Shown here piece after piece: positions 15,673 to 24,227 of a stretch of DNA of 64,000 nt. The notes beneath the pieces are model-generated. The model did not search any database, was not told the origin of the DNA, and was given only the letters and a program-made list of their open reading frames with translations. This DNA comes from Bacillota bacterium (GTDB lineage Bacteria > Bacillota > Sulfobacillia > JACIYH01), in contig JBFLXJ010000017.1 in the NCBI GenBank assembly GCA_040757085.1, positions 29,085 to 93,084 of the forward strand, in the 5' to 3' direction. Every line of letters begins with the position of its first letter. Positions within the stretch are counted from its first letter, which is position 1. Position numbers and translations under genes: made by a program.

Positions 15673-17256
15673 GTGCCGGGACGCATCGGGGGATGGGACC
15701 TGCGCCGGATGATAGGCCTGGCCACCAGGTACCTGGAGAGGCACCGGGCCGAGGTGGATCAGCTCAACGTATTCCCCGTTCCTGACGGGGATACGGGCAC
15801 CAACCTCCTGCTCACCATGCGCTCGGCCCAGGCCGAGATGGAAAAAGTGGGATCGTCGTCTCTGGATGAGGTGAGCGGCGCCCTGGCCCGGGGCTCGCTG
15901 CTGGGAGCTCGGGGCAACTCGGGGGTGATCCTTTCCCAGATATTCCGGGGCCTGGCCCGCACCTTCGAAGGGAAGCGGGAAGCGGACGGGCTCGACCTGG
16001 GTCTGGCTTTGCAGGAAGGTGTGCAGGCGGCATACCGGGCGGTTGTCCGCCCCGTGGAGGGCACCATCCTCACGGTGGCGCGGGAGGCCGCCCGCCGCGC
16101 GGTGGAAGTTGGCCGGCGCACGCGGGACGCGGTGGCCGTTCTGCGGGAGGCCTGGACCGTCGCCCGCGAAACCCTGGGGCGCACGCCGGACCTCCTGCCG
16201 GTGCTGAAGAAAGCCGGCGTGGTGGATGCCGGGGGACAGGGCCTGGTTTACATCCTCGAGGGACTGCTGGCCGCCCTGGTGGGTGAAGAAGGGTTCGCCC
16301 AGATGGTGGAACCCGAGCCCGTGAGTGTGGCTGTGCCCGGGTATGCGGGACCTTCTCCCTACGATCTGGTGGCTACCATCCGGGGAAAGGGCAAGTGGTC
16401 CCGCCTGCGCCAGGATCTGCAGGCGCTGGGAGACTCCCTGGTGCTGGCCGAAGACAACGACGTGGTCCGCATTCACATCCACACCGCCTGTCCTGACCGG
16501 GTGCTCGCCCTGCTTGTGGACCAGGGGTTGGTGGAGGCGCGCGTGGAGGACATGCGCCTGCAGGTGGCGAGCCTCGCTCCGGCTGCCGAGGGTCAACCGG
16601 AAACCGGGGTAGCGGTGGTGGCCGTGGCACCTGGAGAGGGCTGGGCGGAGATACTGGGCAGTTTGGGCGTGGTGGTGGTGCCGGGAGGTCCCACCATGAA
16701 CCCCAGCGCCAGCGAACTGCTTGAGGCGGTGGGGCAGACCTCGGCCCGGGAGGTCATCATACTCCCCGGGCATCCCAACGCCTGGGCGGTAGCCCGCCAG
16801 GTGGCATCTCTCAGCCGTGTTCCCGTGCAGGTGGTCCCCGCCCTGTCCGGTCCCCAGGTGATGGCGGCTGCCCTCGCCTTCAACCCCGACCTTGGGGCCG
16901 GCGAGAACGTCCGCTGCATGCAGGCCGCCGTCGGCGGGGTGAAGACGGCTCAGGTCGCGCGGGCGGTGAGGGATTCTGCAGCGGGAGAAGTGCCCGTACG
17001 CAGGGGTGATGCGGTGGGGTTCCTGGAGGATCAACTGGTGGTGGCGGCTCCCACCTGCGAGGAGGCCGTGCTGGCGCTGCTGGAGCGGGCGGTCACGGGT
17101 AGCAGCACTGCGGTTACCCTGTTTTACGGGGCGGGCGTAGAGCCGCCGGCCGCCGCCCGGGTAGCGGACCGGGTTCGGGCGCGGTATCCCCAATTGCTGG
17201 TTGAGGTGCATTACGGAGGACAACCCCTGCACCATTACGTGATATCCGTGGAGTGA
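15673..17256 (+). CDS. fakA: DAK1/FakA-like fatty-acid kinase (YloV)
   Basis: Kinase that phosphorylates fatty acids bound to a FakB (DegV) partner. The N-terminal DhaL-type ATP domain shows LNVFPVPDGDTGTNLLLTM (metal/ATP-binding aspartates) and LGARGNSGVILSQIFRG; a middle domain and a C-terminal DUF1949-like/YloV domain with HPNAWAVARQVASL follow. GTG 15673 is chosen because GGGGGGAG lies seven bases upstream; TTG 15634 is a longer alternative. 527 residues is near the usual 550. No fakB is in the window. The stop overlaps the GTG of recG (GTGA). Confidence 0.9.
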   Translation: MPGRIGGWDLRRMIGLATRYLERHRAEVDQLNVFPVPDGDTGTNLLLTMRSAQAEMEKVGSSSLDEVSGALARGSLLGARGNSGVILSQIFRGLARTFEGKREADGLDLGLALQEGVQAAYRAVVRPVEGTILTVAREAARRAVEVGRRTRDAVAVLREAWTVARETLGRTPDLLPVLKKAGVVDAGGQGLVYILEGLLAALVGEEGFAQMVEPEPVSVAVPGYAGPSPYDLVATIRGKGKWSRLRQDLQALGDSLVLAEDNDVVRIHIHTACPDRVLALLVDQGLVEARVEDMRLQVASLAPAAEGQPETGVAVVAVAPGEGWAEILGSLGVVVVPGGPTMNPSASELLEAVGQTSAREVIILPGHPNAWAVARQVASLSRVPVQVVPALSGPQVMAAALAFNPDLGAGENVRCMQAAVGGVKTAQVARAVRDSAAGEVPVRRGDAVGFLEDQLVVAAPTCEEAVLALLERAVTGSSTAVTLFYGAGVEPPAAARVADRVRARYPQLLVEVHYGGQPLHHYVISVE

Positions 17257-19331
17257 GGGTTTTGACCGAACAGGGACTCGGCATGCCCCTGCGCTTCTGC
17301 AAAGGGGTGGGACCGGCGCGGGCGCGGGAACTGGCCCGCCTGGGCCTGCGCACGGTAGAGGATCTGCTCTTTTATTTCCCCAGGCGCCACGAGGATCGGC
17401 GGGAGCTGTGTCCCGTGGCACGCCTTCGCCCGGGCGAGGTGCACACGGTGCGGGGGGTCGTGTCCTCCATCGAAGAGCGGCGCCCGCGGCCCGGCCTTTC
17501 CCTGCTCAGGGTGGGCATAAGCGACCGCAGCGGTACCCTGTGGGGGACCTGGTTCAACCAGCCCTTTCGCAAGAACCAGTTCCGTCGGGGCATGACGGTC
17601 ATATTCTCCGGGCGGGTGGAACGGCGGTTCGGGGAGTGGCGCATGGACAACCCCGAGTACGAGGTGGAAACGGGGGCGGATCCCCTGCACGTGGGGCGCC
17701 TGGTCCCGGTTTATCCCCTTAAAGAGGGCATTTTCCAGCGTCCCCTGCGCGCCCTGGCCAAAGAGGTGGTGGACCAGTTCGCGCCCCTGGTTCCCGAGGT
17801 CTTGCCCCCCGAGGTACGGGAGAGTGCCGGCCTGGTCCCTGCCGCCACCGCCATCCGGGACATGCATTTCCCCACTGACGAGGCCAGCCTGGAGGCTGCC
17901 CGCCGCAGGCTTGCCTTCGAAGAGTTGTTCCTCTTGCAGCTTGCCATCGCCCTGCAGAAGCGCCAGGTCAAGGAGCGGCAGGGGATCAGTCATCCCCCCG
18001 ATGGTGAGCTGCTGGAGCGCTTTCGCCGTTGCCTGCCTTACCGCCTGACGGCCGCCCAGGAACGCGTTTATGGCGAGATCCGCACCGACATGGAGTCCCC
18101 CCGCCCCATGAACCGGCTGCTGCAGGGGGACGTGGGATCGGGCAAGACGGTGGTGGCGGCCATGGCCGCCCTCAAGGCGGCGGGGGCAGGGTACCAGTGC
18201 GCCTTCATGGTCCCCACGGAAATCCTGGCTGAGCAGCATTACCAGAACCTGGTCCCCCTGCTGGAACCGCTGGGCATACGGGTGGGCCTGCTCACAGGCA
18301 GCCAGAGCGGCACGGAGCGGGCCCGCGTACTGGAGACCATGGGCAGGGGAGAGGCGGGCGTATACGTGGGCACCCACGCCCTCATCGGTGAGAGTGTGAT
18401 GCTGCCTCGCATGTCGCTGGCCATCACCGACGAACAGCACCGCTTCGGCGTGAGACAGCGGGCCATGCTGCTGGAAAAGGGTCTGGCCGCCGATGTGCTG
18501 GTGATGACCGCCACCCCCATCCCCCGCACCCTGGCTCTCACCGTGTTTGGCGACCTGGACCTGAGCGTCATCGATGAGATGCCCCCCGGTCGCCGACCCG
18601 TGGAGACGCACTGGCTTCCTTCCGTCAAGCGGCGGGAGGCGTACGCCTTCGTACGCCAGGAGCTCCGGAAAGGGAACCAGGCCTACGTGGTCTGCCCCCT
18701 GGTGGAGGAATCGGACAAGCTGCAAGCGGAGGCGGCCACCCGGCTGGCCGCCGACCTGGAGAGCGGGGAACTCCGGGGGGTGCCGGTGGGGCTGGTACAC
18801 GGGCGGCTGCCGGCCCGGGATCGGGAAAAAGTGATGTCTCAGTTCCGGGCGGGGGAAATCCAGGTGCTGGTGGCCACCACTGTGATCGAGGTGGGGGTGG
18901 ACGTCCCCAATGCCACCGTTATGGTGGTGGAGGGAGCCGAACGATTCGGTCTGGCCCAGCTTCACCAGTTGCGGGGCCGCGTGGGCCGGGGGAGCCAGCC
19001 CTCGTACTGCCTCCTCATCGGCGACCCGGGCAGCGAGGAGGCCCGCATGCGCCTGCAAGCCATGGAGCGCACCACGGACGGGTTCGAAATCGCCGAGGAG
19101 GATCTGCGCCTGCGCGGGCCGGGTGAGTTCTTCGGACTCCGGCAGCACGGCCTGCCGGATTTCAAAGTGGCCCATCCCCTCAGGGACCTGCCCCTGCTGG
19201 AGCAGGCCCGGGCTGCCGCTGCTTCGCTGGTGGCGCGCGATCCCGGGCTGCGCTCTCCCCAGCACCATCTCCTGCGCCAGACCCTCCTCGGGCGCTACGG
19301 GGAACGCCTCGGTCTGGTCCAGATCGGCTGA
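17253..19331 (+). CDS. recG: ATP-dependent DNA helicase RecG
   Basis: Branch-migration helicase for Holliday junctions and stalled forks. The N-terminal wedge domain (GVGPARARELARLGL, FYFPRRHEDRR) precedes superfamily 2 motifs: LTAAQERV, GDVGSGKTVVA (about residue 292), DEQHRFGVRQR (about 393), MTATPIPRTLAL, VCPLVEESDKL, ATTVIEVGVDVPNATVMVVE and LRGRVGRG. In clear contrast to the local priA, all ATPase motifs are intact. 692 residues is normal. Start GTG 17253 overlaps the fakA stop; TTG 17262 is an alternative. Confidence 0.97.
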   Translation: MRVLTEQGLGMPLRFCKGVGPARARELARLGLRTVEDLLFYFPRRHEDRRELCPVARLRPGEVHTVRGVVSSIEERRPRPGLSLLRVGISDRSGTLWGTWFNQPFRKNQFRRGMTVIFSGRVERRFGEWRMDNPEYEVETGADPLHVGRLVPVYPLKEGIFQRPLRALAKEVVDQFAPLVPEVLPPEVRESAGLVPAATAIRDMHFPTDEASLEAARRRLAFEELFLLQLAIALQKRQVKERQGISHPPDGELLERFRRCLPYRLTAAQERVYGEIRTDMESPRPMNRLLQGDVGSGKTVVAAMAALKAAGAGYQCAFMVPTEILAEQHYQNLVPLLEPLGIRVGLLTGSQSGTERARVLETMGRGEAGVYVGTHALIGESVMLPRMSLAITDEQHRFGVRQRAMLLEKGLAADVLVMTATPIPRTLALTVFGDLDLSVIDEMPPGRRPVETHWLPSVKRREAYAFVRQELRKGNQAYVVCPLVEESDKLQAEAATRLAADLESGELRGVPVGLVHGRLPARDREKVMSQFRAGEIQVLVATTVIEVGVDVPNATVMVVEGAERFGLAQLHQLRGRVGRGSQPSYCLLIGDPGSEEARMRLQAMERTTDGFEIAEEDLRLRGPGEFFGLRQHGLPDFKVAHPLRDLPLLEQARAAAASLVARDPGLRSPQHHLLRQTLLGRYGERLGLVQIG

Positions 19332-19492
19332 CGTAAACGGGACCCCGCGCTGCTTTCCCATGCAGTTTCAAATTCCATGAGGTTGCATTTGCACAAATGG
19401 GGCTTCTTCGCCGGTTTCCCCATACGGTTCCAGCATAATAGACTGCCCGCGAGTGAAACTAGGAGCAGAAAGCTGCAAGGAGGTGAACTTCC

Positions 19493-19732
19493 GTGGCCCA
19501 GGGTCAGAAGAGAAACCGGGCCCTCGTGCGTGAGGCCGGACCGGCACTGCAGAACTTCAAGTATGAAGTAGCGCCTGAGGTGGGAATCACCCCTCCGCCC
19601 GATGACTACTGGGGTGACTTCTCGTCCCGGCAGTGCGGTGCAGTGGGCGGCCACATGGTGCGCCGGATGATCGAACAGGCTGAGCGCTCCCTGGCCGGAG
19701 GTACGACCCCTCCCAGGCCCGCAGGCCGGTAG
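19493..19732 (+). CDS. alpha/beta-type small acid-soluble spore protein
   Basis: DNA-coating SASP that protects the spore chromosome and is degraded by GPR at germination. The 79-residue product has the conserved NFKYEVAPEVGI, containing the GPR cleavage region (E-V-A in place of E-I/F-A), and SRQCGAVGGHMVRRMIEQAE, the second SASP signature, in the clostridial form. A strong AAGGAGGTGAACT site precedes the GTG. It converges on gpr, its own protease, with a shared hairpin between. No convincing sigma-G promoter was found upstream, although CATAATA at 19434 resembles a -10. Confidence 0.92.
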   Translation: MAQGQKRNRALVREAGPALQNFKYEVAPEVGITPPPDDYWGDFSSRQCGAVGGHMVRRMIEQAERSLAGGTTPPRPAGR

Positions 19733-19744
19733 CTGGGGTGGAGC

Positions 19745-19774
19745 GGGGATGCCCGGCGCGAGCCGGGCATCCCC
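19745..19774. terminator. shared hairpin between SASP and gpr
   Basis: Perfect 13-base-pair stem (GGGGATGCCCGGC / GCCGGGCATCCCC) with a GCGA loop, lying between two convergent genes. No T-run follows on either strand, so it would act as a non-classical bidirectional terminator. Confidence 0.55.
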
Positions 19775-19775
19775 G

Positions 19776-20771
19776 TTACCGGAGGTAGCGGGCCACATCC
19801 TCTTCCGTGATGCCGGGGTGGAAGGCAGCGTTGATGCCGCCCGCGATAATGCGGGCCATCTCTTCCACATCGGCATCCACTTCTTTGGGAGTTACCACCA
19901 TCTCTCCCATAATCGGCCGCAGGATCCCGCCCAGGAACTCTTGTTTCCCCCGGGCGTCCAGTCCCTGGAGGTAGGTGCGCAGGTCGGCCGCCTGCGGTAC
20001 GTGGTGACTTACCTGACCGATGGCTTCCATGGCGATGGTCATGGCGTACACCACGGTGGGGCATCCCACTGCGATGACGGGGGCGCCCACCGATTCCCGG
20101 TCCACGCTCAGGCGCCGGTTTCCCACTCCCGAACCGGGCTGGATGCCGGTGTCGGCCAGTTGCACGGTGGTCATGATGCGGTCCAGGCTGCGGGCGGCCA
20201 GGGAGTCGACCGCCACCACCAGGTCGGGGTTAACCCGGGAGACGACGCCGCGGATGACCTCCCCCGTCTCGATGCCGGTGACACCCAGCACGCCGGGGGC
20301 AATGGCGCAGAGCGCGCGCATCCTGCCCTTGAGTTCCGGAGGCACCATCTCCCTGAGGTGGCGTGTAACGAATACCTGCTCGACCACGCGCGGGCCCAGG
20401 GCGTCGGGGGTGGCGCGCCAGTTCCCCAGTCCTACCACCAGCACGGTGGCATCCGCCCGCAGTTGGGCGAGGGGCGCCAGTTCCTCGGCGATGACCCCGG
20501 ACACGCGATCCGCCAGTTCCCGGCTGCGGGACCGCAGTTGGGGGGCCTCTATGGTGACGTACGTTCCAGGTGGCTTTCCCATCAGGGCGGCCCCGTCTTC
20601 ATCCTGGATTTTCACGCGGGTGATCTTGATGCCGTCGCGGCTCAACTCCTCCACGCTCACCCCGGGGATTTCCCTTCCCGTGCGGGCGCGCACCCGCTCG
20701 GAAGCCTCCAGGGCCAAGTCGGTGTACACGTCGCAGTCGCGGAAAACGTCGGTAGACACCTGCAAGGACAT
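19776..20771 (-). CDS. gpr: spore germination protease GPR
   Basis: Aspartic-type endopeptidase made in the forespore as a zymogen, which degrades SASPs when spores germinate. The start ATG at 20771 (MSLQVSTDVFRDC) is chosen for the GGGAGGT site just upstream and the family N-terminus; 331 residues. Conserved parts: YTDLALEA (near the autocleavage region), VVGLGNWRATPDALGP, TGIETGEVIRGVV, VVAVDSLAARS, QLADTGIQPGSGVGN and GAPVIAVGCPTVV. The two aspartates linked to catalysis in Bacillus GPR (in TPDALGP and AVDSLA) are present. It points toward the SASP gene. Confidence 0.96.
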   Translation of the reverse strand: MSLQVSTDVFRDCDVYTDLALEASERVRARTGREIPGVSVEELSRDGIKITRVKIQDEDGAALMGKPPGTYVTIEAPQLRSRSRELADRVSGVIAEELAPLAQLRADATVLVVGLGNWRATPDALGPRVVEQVFVTRHLREMVPPELKGRMRALCAIAPGVLGVTGIETGEVIRGVVSRVNPDLVVAVDSLAARSLDRIMTTVQLADTGIQPGSGVGNRRLSVDRESVGAPVIAVGCPTVVYAMTIAMEAIGQVSHHVPQAADLRTYLQGLDARGKQEFLGGILRPIMGEMVVTPKEVDADVEEMARIIAGGINAAFHPGITEEDVARYLR

Positions 20772-21074
20772 CGCACCTCCCCGCCGGTATGCTTTCCCGG
20801 GGCGGGCCACCTATTCTCGCCTGCGTAAGAGGTTAAGAAAAGGAGATTGGGGGTATAAGAAGGAGCATGGGGCTGGTTTCCCTATTGTTCCGATTAGCAC
20901 GGGGGCGGGTTACCCTTGAGCGCTTGTGAACGCAAGTGTTATATTATCGTTGGTCGAGGCCGAAGGGTTTTTGGCTTGGCAAGTGAAATTTATCACTATT
21001 AGAGGGGGGTGAGCCGACCCGGCACCAAGTGGGAGGGCCTGAGCCCGGACTGCAGATGCAAGGGGGGATCGGAA
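20772..21074. other. intergenic gap upstream of gpr and the zinc-ribbon gene
   Basis: About 300 bases, AT-richer than the rest, between divergent gpr and the small zinc-ribbon gene. It holds the gpr ribosome binding site, several AT-rich promoter-like stretches (20940-20947 and around 20980-21000) and no credible ORF. No sigma-F/G promoter for gpr could be assigned with confidence. Confidence 0.5.
20916..20945 (+). promoter_or_regulatory. possible promoter of the zinc-ribbon gene
   Basis: TTGAGC (20916-20921), 18 bases, TATATT (20940-20945). The spacer contains an imperfect inverted repeat CTTG/CAAG. This is the best-scoring hexamer pair in the gap, but it lies 130 bases upstream of the gene. 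Confidence 0.35.
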
Positions 21075-21254
21075 ATGGCTTTGGAGAACCTGCGTTGCCA
21101 GTGCAAGAAGATCGTGTGCCAGATCGAAGGGGACGAAATCTGGATCAAGTGCCGCCACTGTAAGCGCATGATTGTAATCCGGACCAAGGGGATTGAGTCC
21201 ATAACCAGCCGGGATACTTCCCCGGTGACAGTGCTGCAACCGAGCGTTGTGTGA
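21075..21254 (+). CDS. Com-like zinc-ribbon protein (59 residues)
   Basis: Unassigned small protein. Starting at ATG 21075 (site AGGGGGGATCGGA) it has LRCQCKKIVCQIEGDEIWIK followed by CRHCKR. The pattern CxC-x4-C plus CxxC-K-R closely resembles the zinc ribbon of the phage Mu Com translational activator and small Com-like proteins of Firmicutes. The C-terminal about 20 residues are not conserved-looking. It stands alone between gpr and the thiF-like gene and is followed by a strong GC hairpin. Likely binds zinc and perhaps nucleic acid; the function is unknown. Confidence 0.75.
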   Translation: MALENLRCQCKKIVCQIEGDEIWIKCRHCKRMIVIRTKGIESITSRDTSPVTVLQPSVV

Positions 21255-21296
21255 TCCGTAGCGGGCGCAATTGCCTGAACTACGTACCGGGAGTGC

Positions 21297-21328
21297 GGGC
21301 CCGGACCCCGAAAGGGGCCGGGCCCTTT
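21297..21328 (+). terminator. rho-independent-type terminator after the zinc-ribbon gene
   Basis: Twelve-base-pair GC stem (GGGCCCGG, bulged A, CCCC pairing with GGGG CCGGGCCC) closed by a GAAA tetraloop and followed by TTTC. It starts 43 bases after the stop. Confidence 0.65.
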
Positions 21329-21455
21329 CGACAGCGCGCGGGATGGAGACTTCCGGTTCAGGGCGCCTGCGGCAGGAATGCCCGGCCCCGGGTCGAGAAT
21401 ATTTTGGACGTTGAGCAGGGCCGGGGGAGTATGCGGGAAAGAGGCGGTGGTGCCT

Positions 21456-22460
21456 ATGGGTGGGGGGGACTGGACGGAGGAGGCCGTGGCTGCCCTGCGC
21501 TCGCGGAGCCGGCGGGAGGAGGCCGGCCACCTGGTAGTGAGTGACGCAGACCTGGAATCCGTGGCCAGCCAGTGGGGAAAACCGGTGTTGCAAATTGAGC
21601 ACCTGGCCCTGGCTGCGGATATGGTTCCGGCGCGGTATCTGCGCAACGTGGGTGCGGTGGGTACACCCGGTCAGATGCGCCTCCTCGACTCCCGGGCTAC
21701 GGTCGTTGGATTGGGCGGGGCAGGGGGCCTGGTGGCGGAGATCCTCGCCCGGGCCGGGGTAGGAACGCTGGTCCTGGTTGACCCGGACTGCTTTGAGGAA
21801 TCCAACCTCAACCGCCAGGTGCTCGCCACGCGCCGCACCCTGGGCCGGCCCAAGGCCGAGGTGGCCCGGGAGCGGGTGCACGAGATAAATCCTCACCTGC
21901 AAGTGGTGGTGCGGTGCCAGGCACTCACCGCCGATAATGCCCGCGCCATCCTGCAGGAGCCGGCCGGGGCCAGTCACCAGGCGCGCGTGGTGGTGGATTG
22001 TCTGGACAGCGGGCGAAGCCGTCTGGTCCTGCAGGCGGCCTGCCGGGAACTTGGCCTGCCCCTGGTGCACGGGGCCATCCGGGGCTGGCAGGGGCGGGTG
22101 CTGCTTGTTTTGCCGGGGGGCCCGGGACTGGAATGTTTTTACCGGGAAGACGACGTTCCGTCGCCCTCAGAGGTGCTGGGGTCCGGGGCGCCTGCCCCCA
22201 CTCCTGCCCTGATGGCGGCCTGGCAGGCAGGCCAGGCCGTGCGGGTGCTGCTGGGCGACACGTCCTCAGCGGGCCAGGTGTTCACTTTCGACCTGCGCAG
22301 CGGGCAGGCCGGCGTGGTACCCTTCGTGCTTGCCCGCATGTCGGCCGCCTGGTGGCGCCGCCGGGGCAAAAGAGATGGCCAGGCGGGGCCTGGCCCATTT
22401 GGGAGAGGAGAAACCGGAGGAAAGAGTCGGGGAAATCCCCCTGAAAGGTTCCCCCGGTAA
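21456..22460 (+). CDS. ThiF/MoeB/HesA-family adenylyltransferase-like protein
   Basis: E1-like protein that would adenylate the C-terminus of a ubiquitin-like sulfur carrier. An N-terminal domain of about 85 residues (DADLESVASQWG...PARYLRNVGAVG) precedes the Rossmann part: VVGLGGAGGLVAEILAR, LVDPDCFEESNLNRQ (Asp and Arg that contact ATP), GRPKAEVARER and VVVDCLDSGRSR. The two CxxC zinc pairs of MoeB/ThiF are absent and only one late Cys (LECFYRED) could be a thioester site. ATG 21456 is chosen. No ThiS/MoaD-like gene lies nearby, so the partner is unknown; a role in cofactor or thiocarboxylate chemistry is an inference. Confidence 0.82.
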   Translation: MGGGDWTEEAVAALRSRSRREEAGHLVVSDADLESVASQWGKPVLQIEHLALAADMVPARYLRNVGAVGTPGQMRLLDSRATVVGLGGAGGLVAEILARAGVGTLVLVDPDCFEESNLNRQVLATRRTLGRPKAEVARERVHEINPHLQVVVRCQALTADNARAILQEPAGASHQARVVVDCLDSGRSRLVLQAACRELGLPLVHGAIRGWQGRVLLVLPGGPGLECFYREDDVPSPSEVLGSGAPAPTPALMAAWQAGQAVRVLLGDTSSAGQVFTFDLRSGQAGVVPFVLARMSAAWWRRRGKRDGQAGPGPFGRGETGGKSRGNPPERFPR

Positions 22461-22556
22461 GCGGGTTCTTATACCAGTCTGGGCTCTGTGAGGCGTAGCC
22501 ATGAGGCGTCATTTCCTTGGGGTGGCGGGCCGAGCCGCCCGGAGGCGCGGCCCTTG

Positions 22557-22565
22557 TGTTATAAT
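22557..22565 (+). promoter_or_regulatory. extended -10 promoter of rsmD-coaD
   Basis: TGTTATAAT, a perfect TATAAT with an upstream TG, 29 bases before the rsmD ATG. No -35 is recognisable, as is allowed for extended -10 promoters. Confidence 0.5.
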
Positions 22566-22594
22566 TGTCATCCGGTGGAAGTAAGCCTTTGCCC

Positions 22595-23146
22595 ATGCGT
22601 GTGATCGCTGGTCAAGCCAGAGGGCGCCCGCTACGGTCCCTGAGGGGCACGGCCATGCGCCCGACCCCCGCCAGGGTGCGGGCTGCTCTGTTTTCCATCC
22701 TGGGAGAGAGCATCCTCGGGGGTGCCTTTCTGGACCTTTACGCGGGTACCGGGGCGGTGGGGATAGAGGCGCTCAGCCGCGGGGCCCCCTGCGCCGACTT
22801 CGTCGAGCAGCACGGGCCGGCGTGCCGGGTGCTGGCTCAGAACCTGGCTGCTACGGGACTGGACGGGCGTGCCCGGGTGATCGCGGTTCCGGTGGCGCGT
22901 TTCCTGGCCCGGCCTGCGGACCGGACCTATGCTGTCGTCTTCGCCGATCCCCCGTACGGCCTGGGCCAGGGGGAGCGGGTGCTGTCTGCCCTGGCAGGGT
23001 GGTCCGGGGTCGTGGCCGAAACTCTGGTGGTGGTTCAGCACAGCGGCAGGGAGGACATATCCAGTAGGGGATGGCGGCTGCTGCGGAGAGAGACGTACGG
23101 AGAGACGCGGCTTTCTTTCTACAAACTTGAGGGGGGTGCACATTGA
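22595..23146 (+). CDS. rsmD: 16S rRNA m2G966 methyltransferase
   Basis: RsmD methylates G966 of 16S rRNA. The 183-residue protein begins [13 protein letters not shown], then [15 protein letters not shown], the SAM loop [18 protein letters not shown] and the catalytic ADPPYG (family D/N-PPY). ATG 22595 fits the family N-terminus better than the frame start at 22565. TTGA overlap with coaD couples them, and rsmD-coaD is a common bacterial pair. Confidence 0.95.
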   Translation: MRVIAGQARGRPLRSLRGTAMRPTPARVRAALFSILGESILGGAFLDLYAGTGAVGIEALSRGAPCADFVEQHGPACRVLAQNLAATGLDGRARVIAVPVARFLARPADRTYAVVFADPPYGLGQGERVLSALAGWSGVVAETLVVVQHSGREDISSRGWRLLRRETYGETRLSFYKLEGGAH

Positions 23147-23625
23147 AGGCCGTATACCCGGGAAGCTTTGACCCTGTGACGGCAGGGCACCTGGATATCA
23201 TCGAGCGGGCGGCCAGGATTTTCGACCACCTTGTGGTGACGGTGTTCAACAACCCGAGCAAGCAGCCACTGTTCAGTGTGGAGGAAAGGGTGACCATGTT
23301 GAGAGAAGTCACCTCCCACCTCCCCAACGTGGAGGTGGATTCGTCTCAGGGCCTGCTCATCCCCTACGTGCGCAAGGTGGGCGCCCGGGTGATCATCAAG
23401 GGTCTGCGCGCCATGTCGGATTTCGACTACGAGTTCCGCATGGCACTCATGAACAAAAAGCTCGATCCCGAGGTGGAAACGGTCTTCATTCTCACGTCCA
23501 GCCAGTACGCCTACCTGTCGTCCAGCCTGATAAAAGAGGTGGCGTCCCTGGGTGGTTGTGTCACCGGCCTGGTCCCCCCTTCCGTGGAGCGGCGGCTGCG
23601 CCAGATGTGGCCGACGGCGGAGTGA
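23143..23625 (+). CDS. coaD: phosphopantetheine adenylyltransferase
   Basis: Penultimate step of coenzyme A synthesis: ATP plus 4'-phosphopantetheine gives dephospho-CoA. The 160-residue nucleotidyltransferase has [16 protein letters not shown] (T/HxGH ATP motif), [19 protein letters not shown] and [17 protein letters not shown] (ISSS-type motif). It starts at TTG 23143, overlapping the rsmD stop. With coaBC at 2.7 kb, two CoA genes lie in this window. Confidence 0.97.
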   Translation: MKAVYPGSFDPVTAGHLDIIERAARIFDHLVVTVFNNPSKQPLFSVEERVTMLREVTSHLPNVEVDSSQGLLIPYVRKVGARVIIKGLRAMSDFDYEFRMALMNKKLDPEVETVFILTSSQYAYLSSSLIKEVASLGGCVTGLVPPSVERRLRQMWPTAE

Positions 23626-23711
23626 GGCGGCCCGGCTCGCCAGCGTGGTCGCAGCGGAGTGGGGTGGCGTTCCCGGCTGCCATGACCGGTGGCGGAATGA
23701 GGTGGTGAGCA

Positions 23712-24227
23712 GTGTACGCTCCGGGTCCGGAAGCTCTCCTGGACCGGCTCGAAAGGATCGTCTCGGATGCTCCACGAGTTCCCTTCGGAAAGCGCGTCCT
23801 GGTCGACCAGGAGCAGGTATTCGCGCTGCTGGATGAGTTGCGCTCCAGCCTGCCTCGCGAGGTCGCCGAGGCACGTTCCCTCCTCCGTCAGCGGGACCAG
23901 ATCCTGCACCAGGCCCGCTTTGAGGCCGAGCAGATCCTGGAAGCGGCCCGTGAGAAGGCGCGCGCCCAGGCCGAGGAACACGAGATCGTGCGCCTGGCCG
24001 GGGAAAAGGGTAAGCAGGTCATAATGGAGGCGGAGCGCGCCGCGCAAGAGATCAAAGAGGAATCCTATCGGTATGCCGGGGGAGTGCTGGAGCAATTGGA
24101 GAACTGGCTCACCAGGGCCCTGGAGACGGTGCGGCGCGGCCGGCAGGAGCTGGAGGCGCAAGCGGGGGGACAGGAGATGCAGCCCGCGGCGGAACGTGGG
24201 GGGAAGCCCCCGGGAGCCGCGGGGTGA
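23712..24227 (+). CDS. coiled-coil protein of unknown function
   Basis: 171 residues, not recognised as a known enzyme. Residues 30-130 are strongly helical and charged (RQRDQILHQARFEAEQILEAA and on), resembling DivIVA-like or V-ATPase subunit H/E coiled coils that are often found next to coaD in clostridia under the vague label 'ATPase'. The tail is Gly/Pro-rich. The GTG start follows GAGGTGGTGAGC. The stop overlaps the GTG of the Lon-like protease (GTGA), so both are probably made together. A scaffold role is only a guess. Confidence 0.75.
   Translation: MYAPGPEALLDRLERIVSDAPRVPFGKRVLVDQEQVFALLDELRSSLPREVAEARSLLRQRDQILHQARFEAEQILEAAREKARAQAEEHEIVRLAGEKGKQVIMEAERAAQEIKEESYRYAGGVLEQLENWLTRALETVRRGRQELEAQAGGQEMQPAAERGGKPPGAAG

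Noticed and set aside
19371..19440. Possible sigma-G promoter for the SASP gene (CATAATA at 19434) and palindrome CATTTG-CA-CAAATG at 19386
   Set aside because: No matching -35 (GNATR) at 17-18 bases. The palindrome may be real but is too short to assign.
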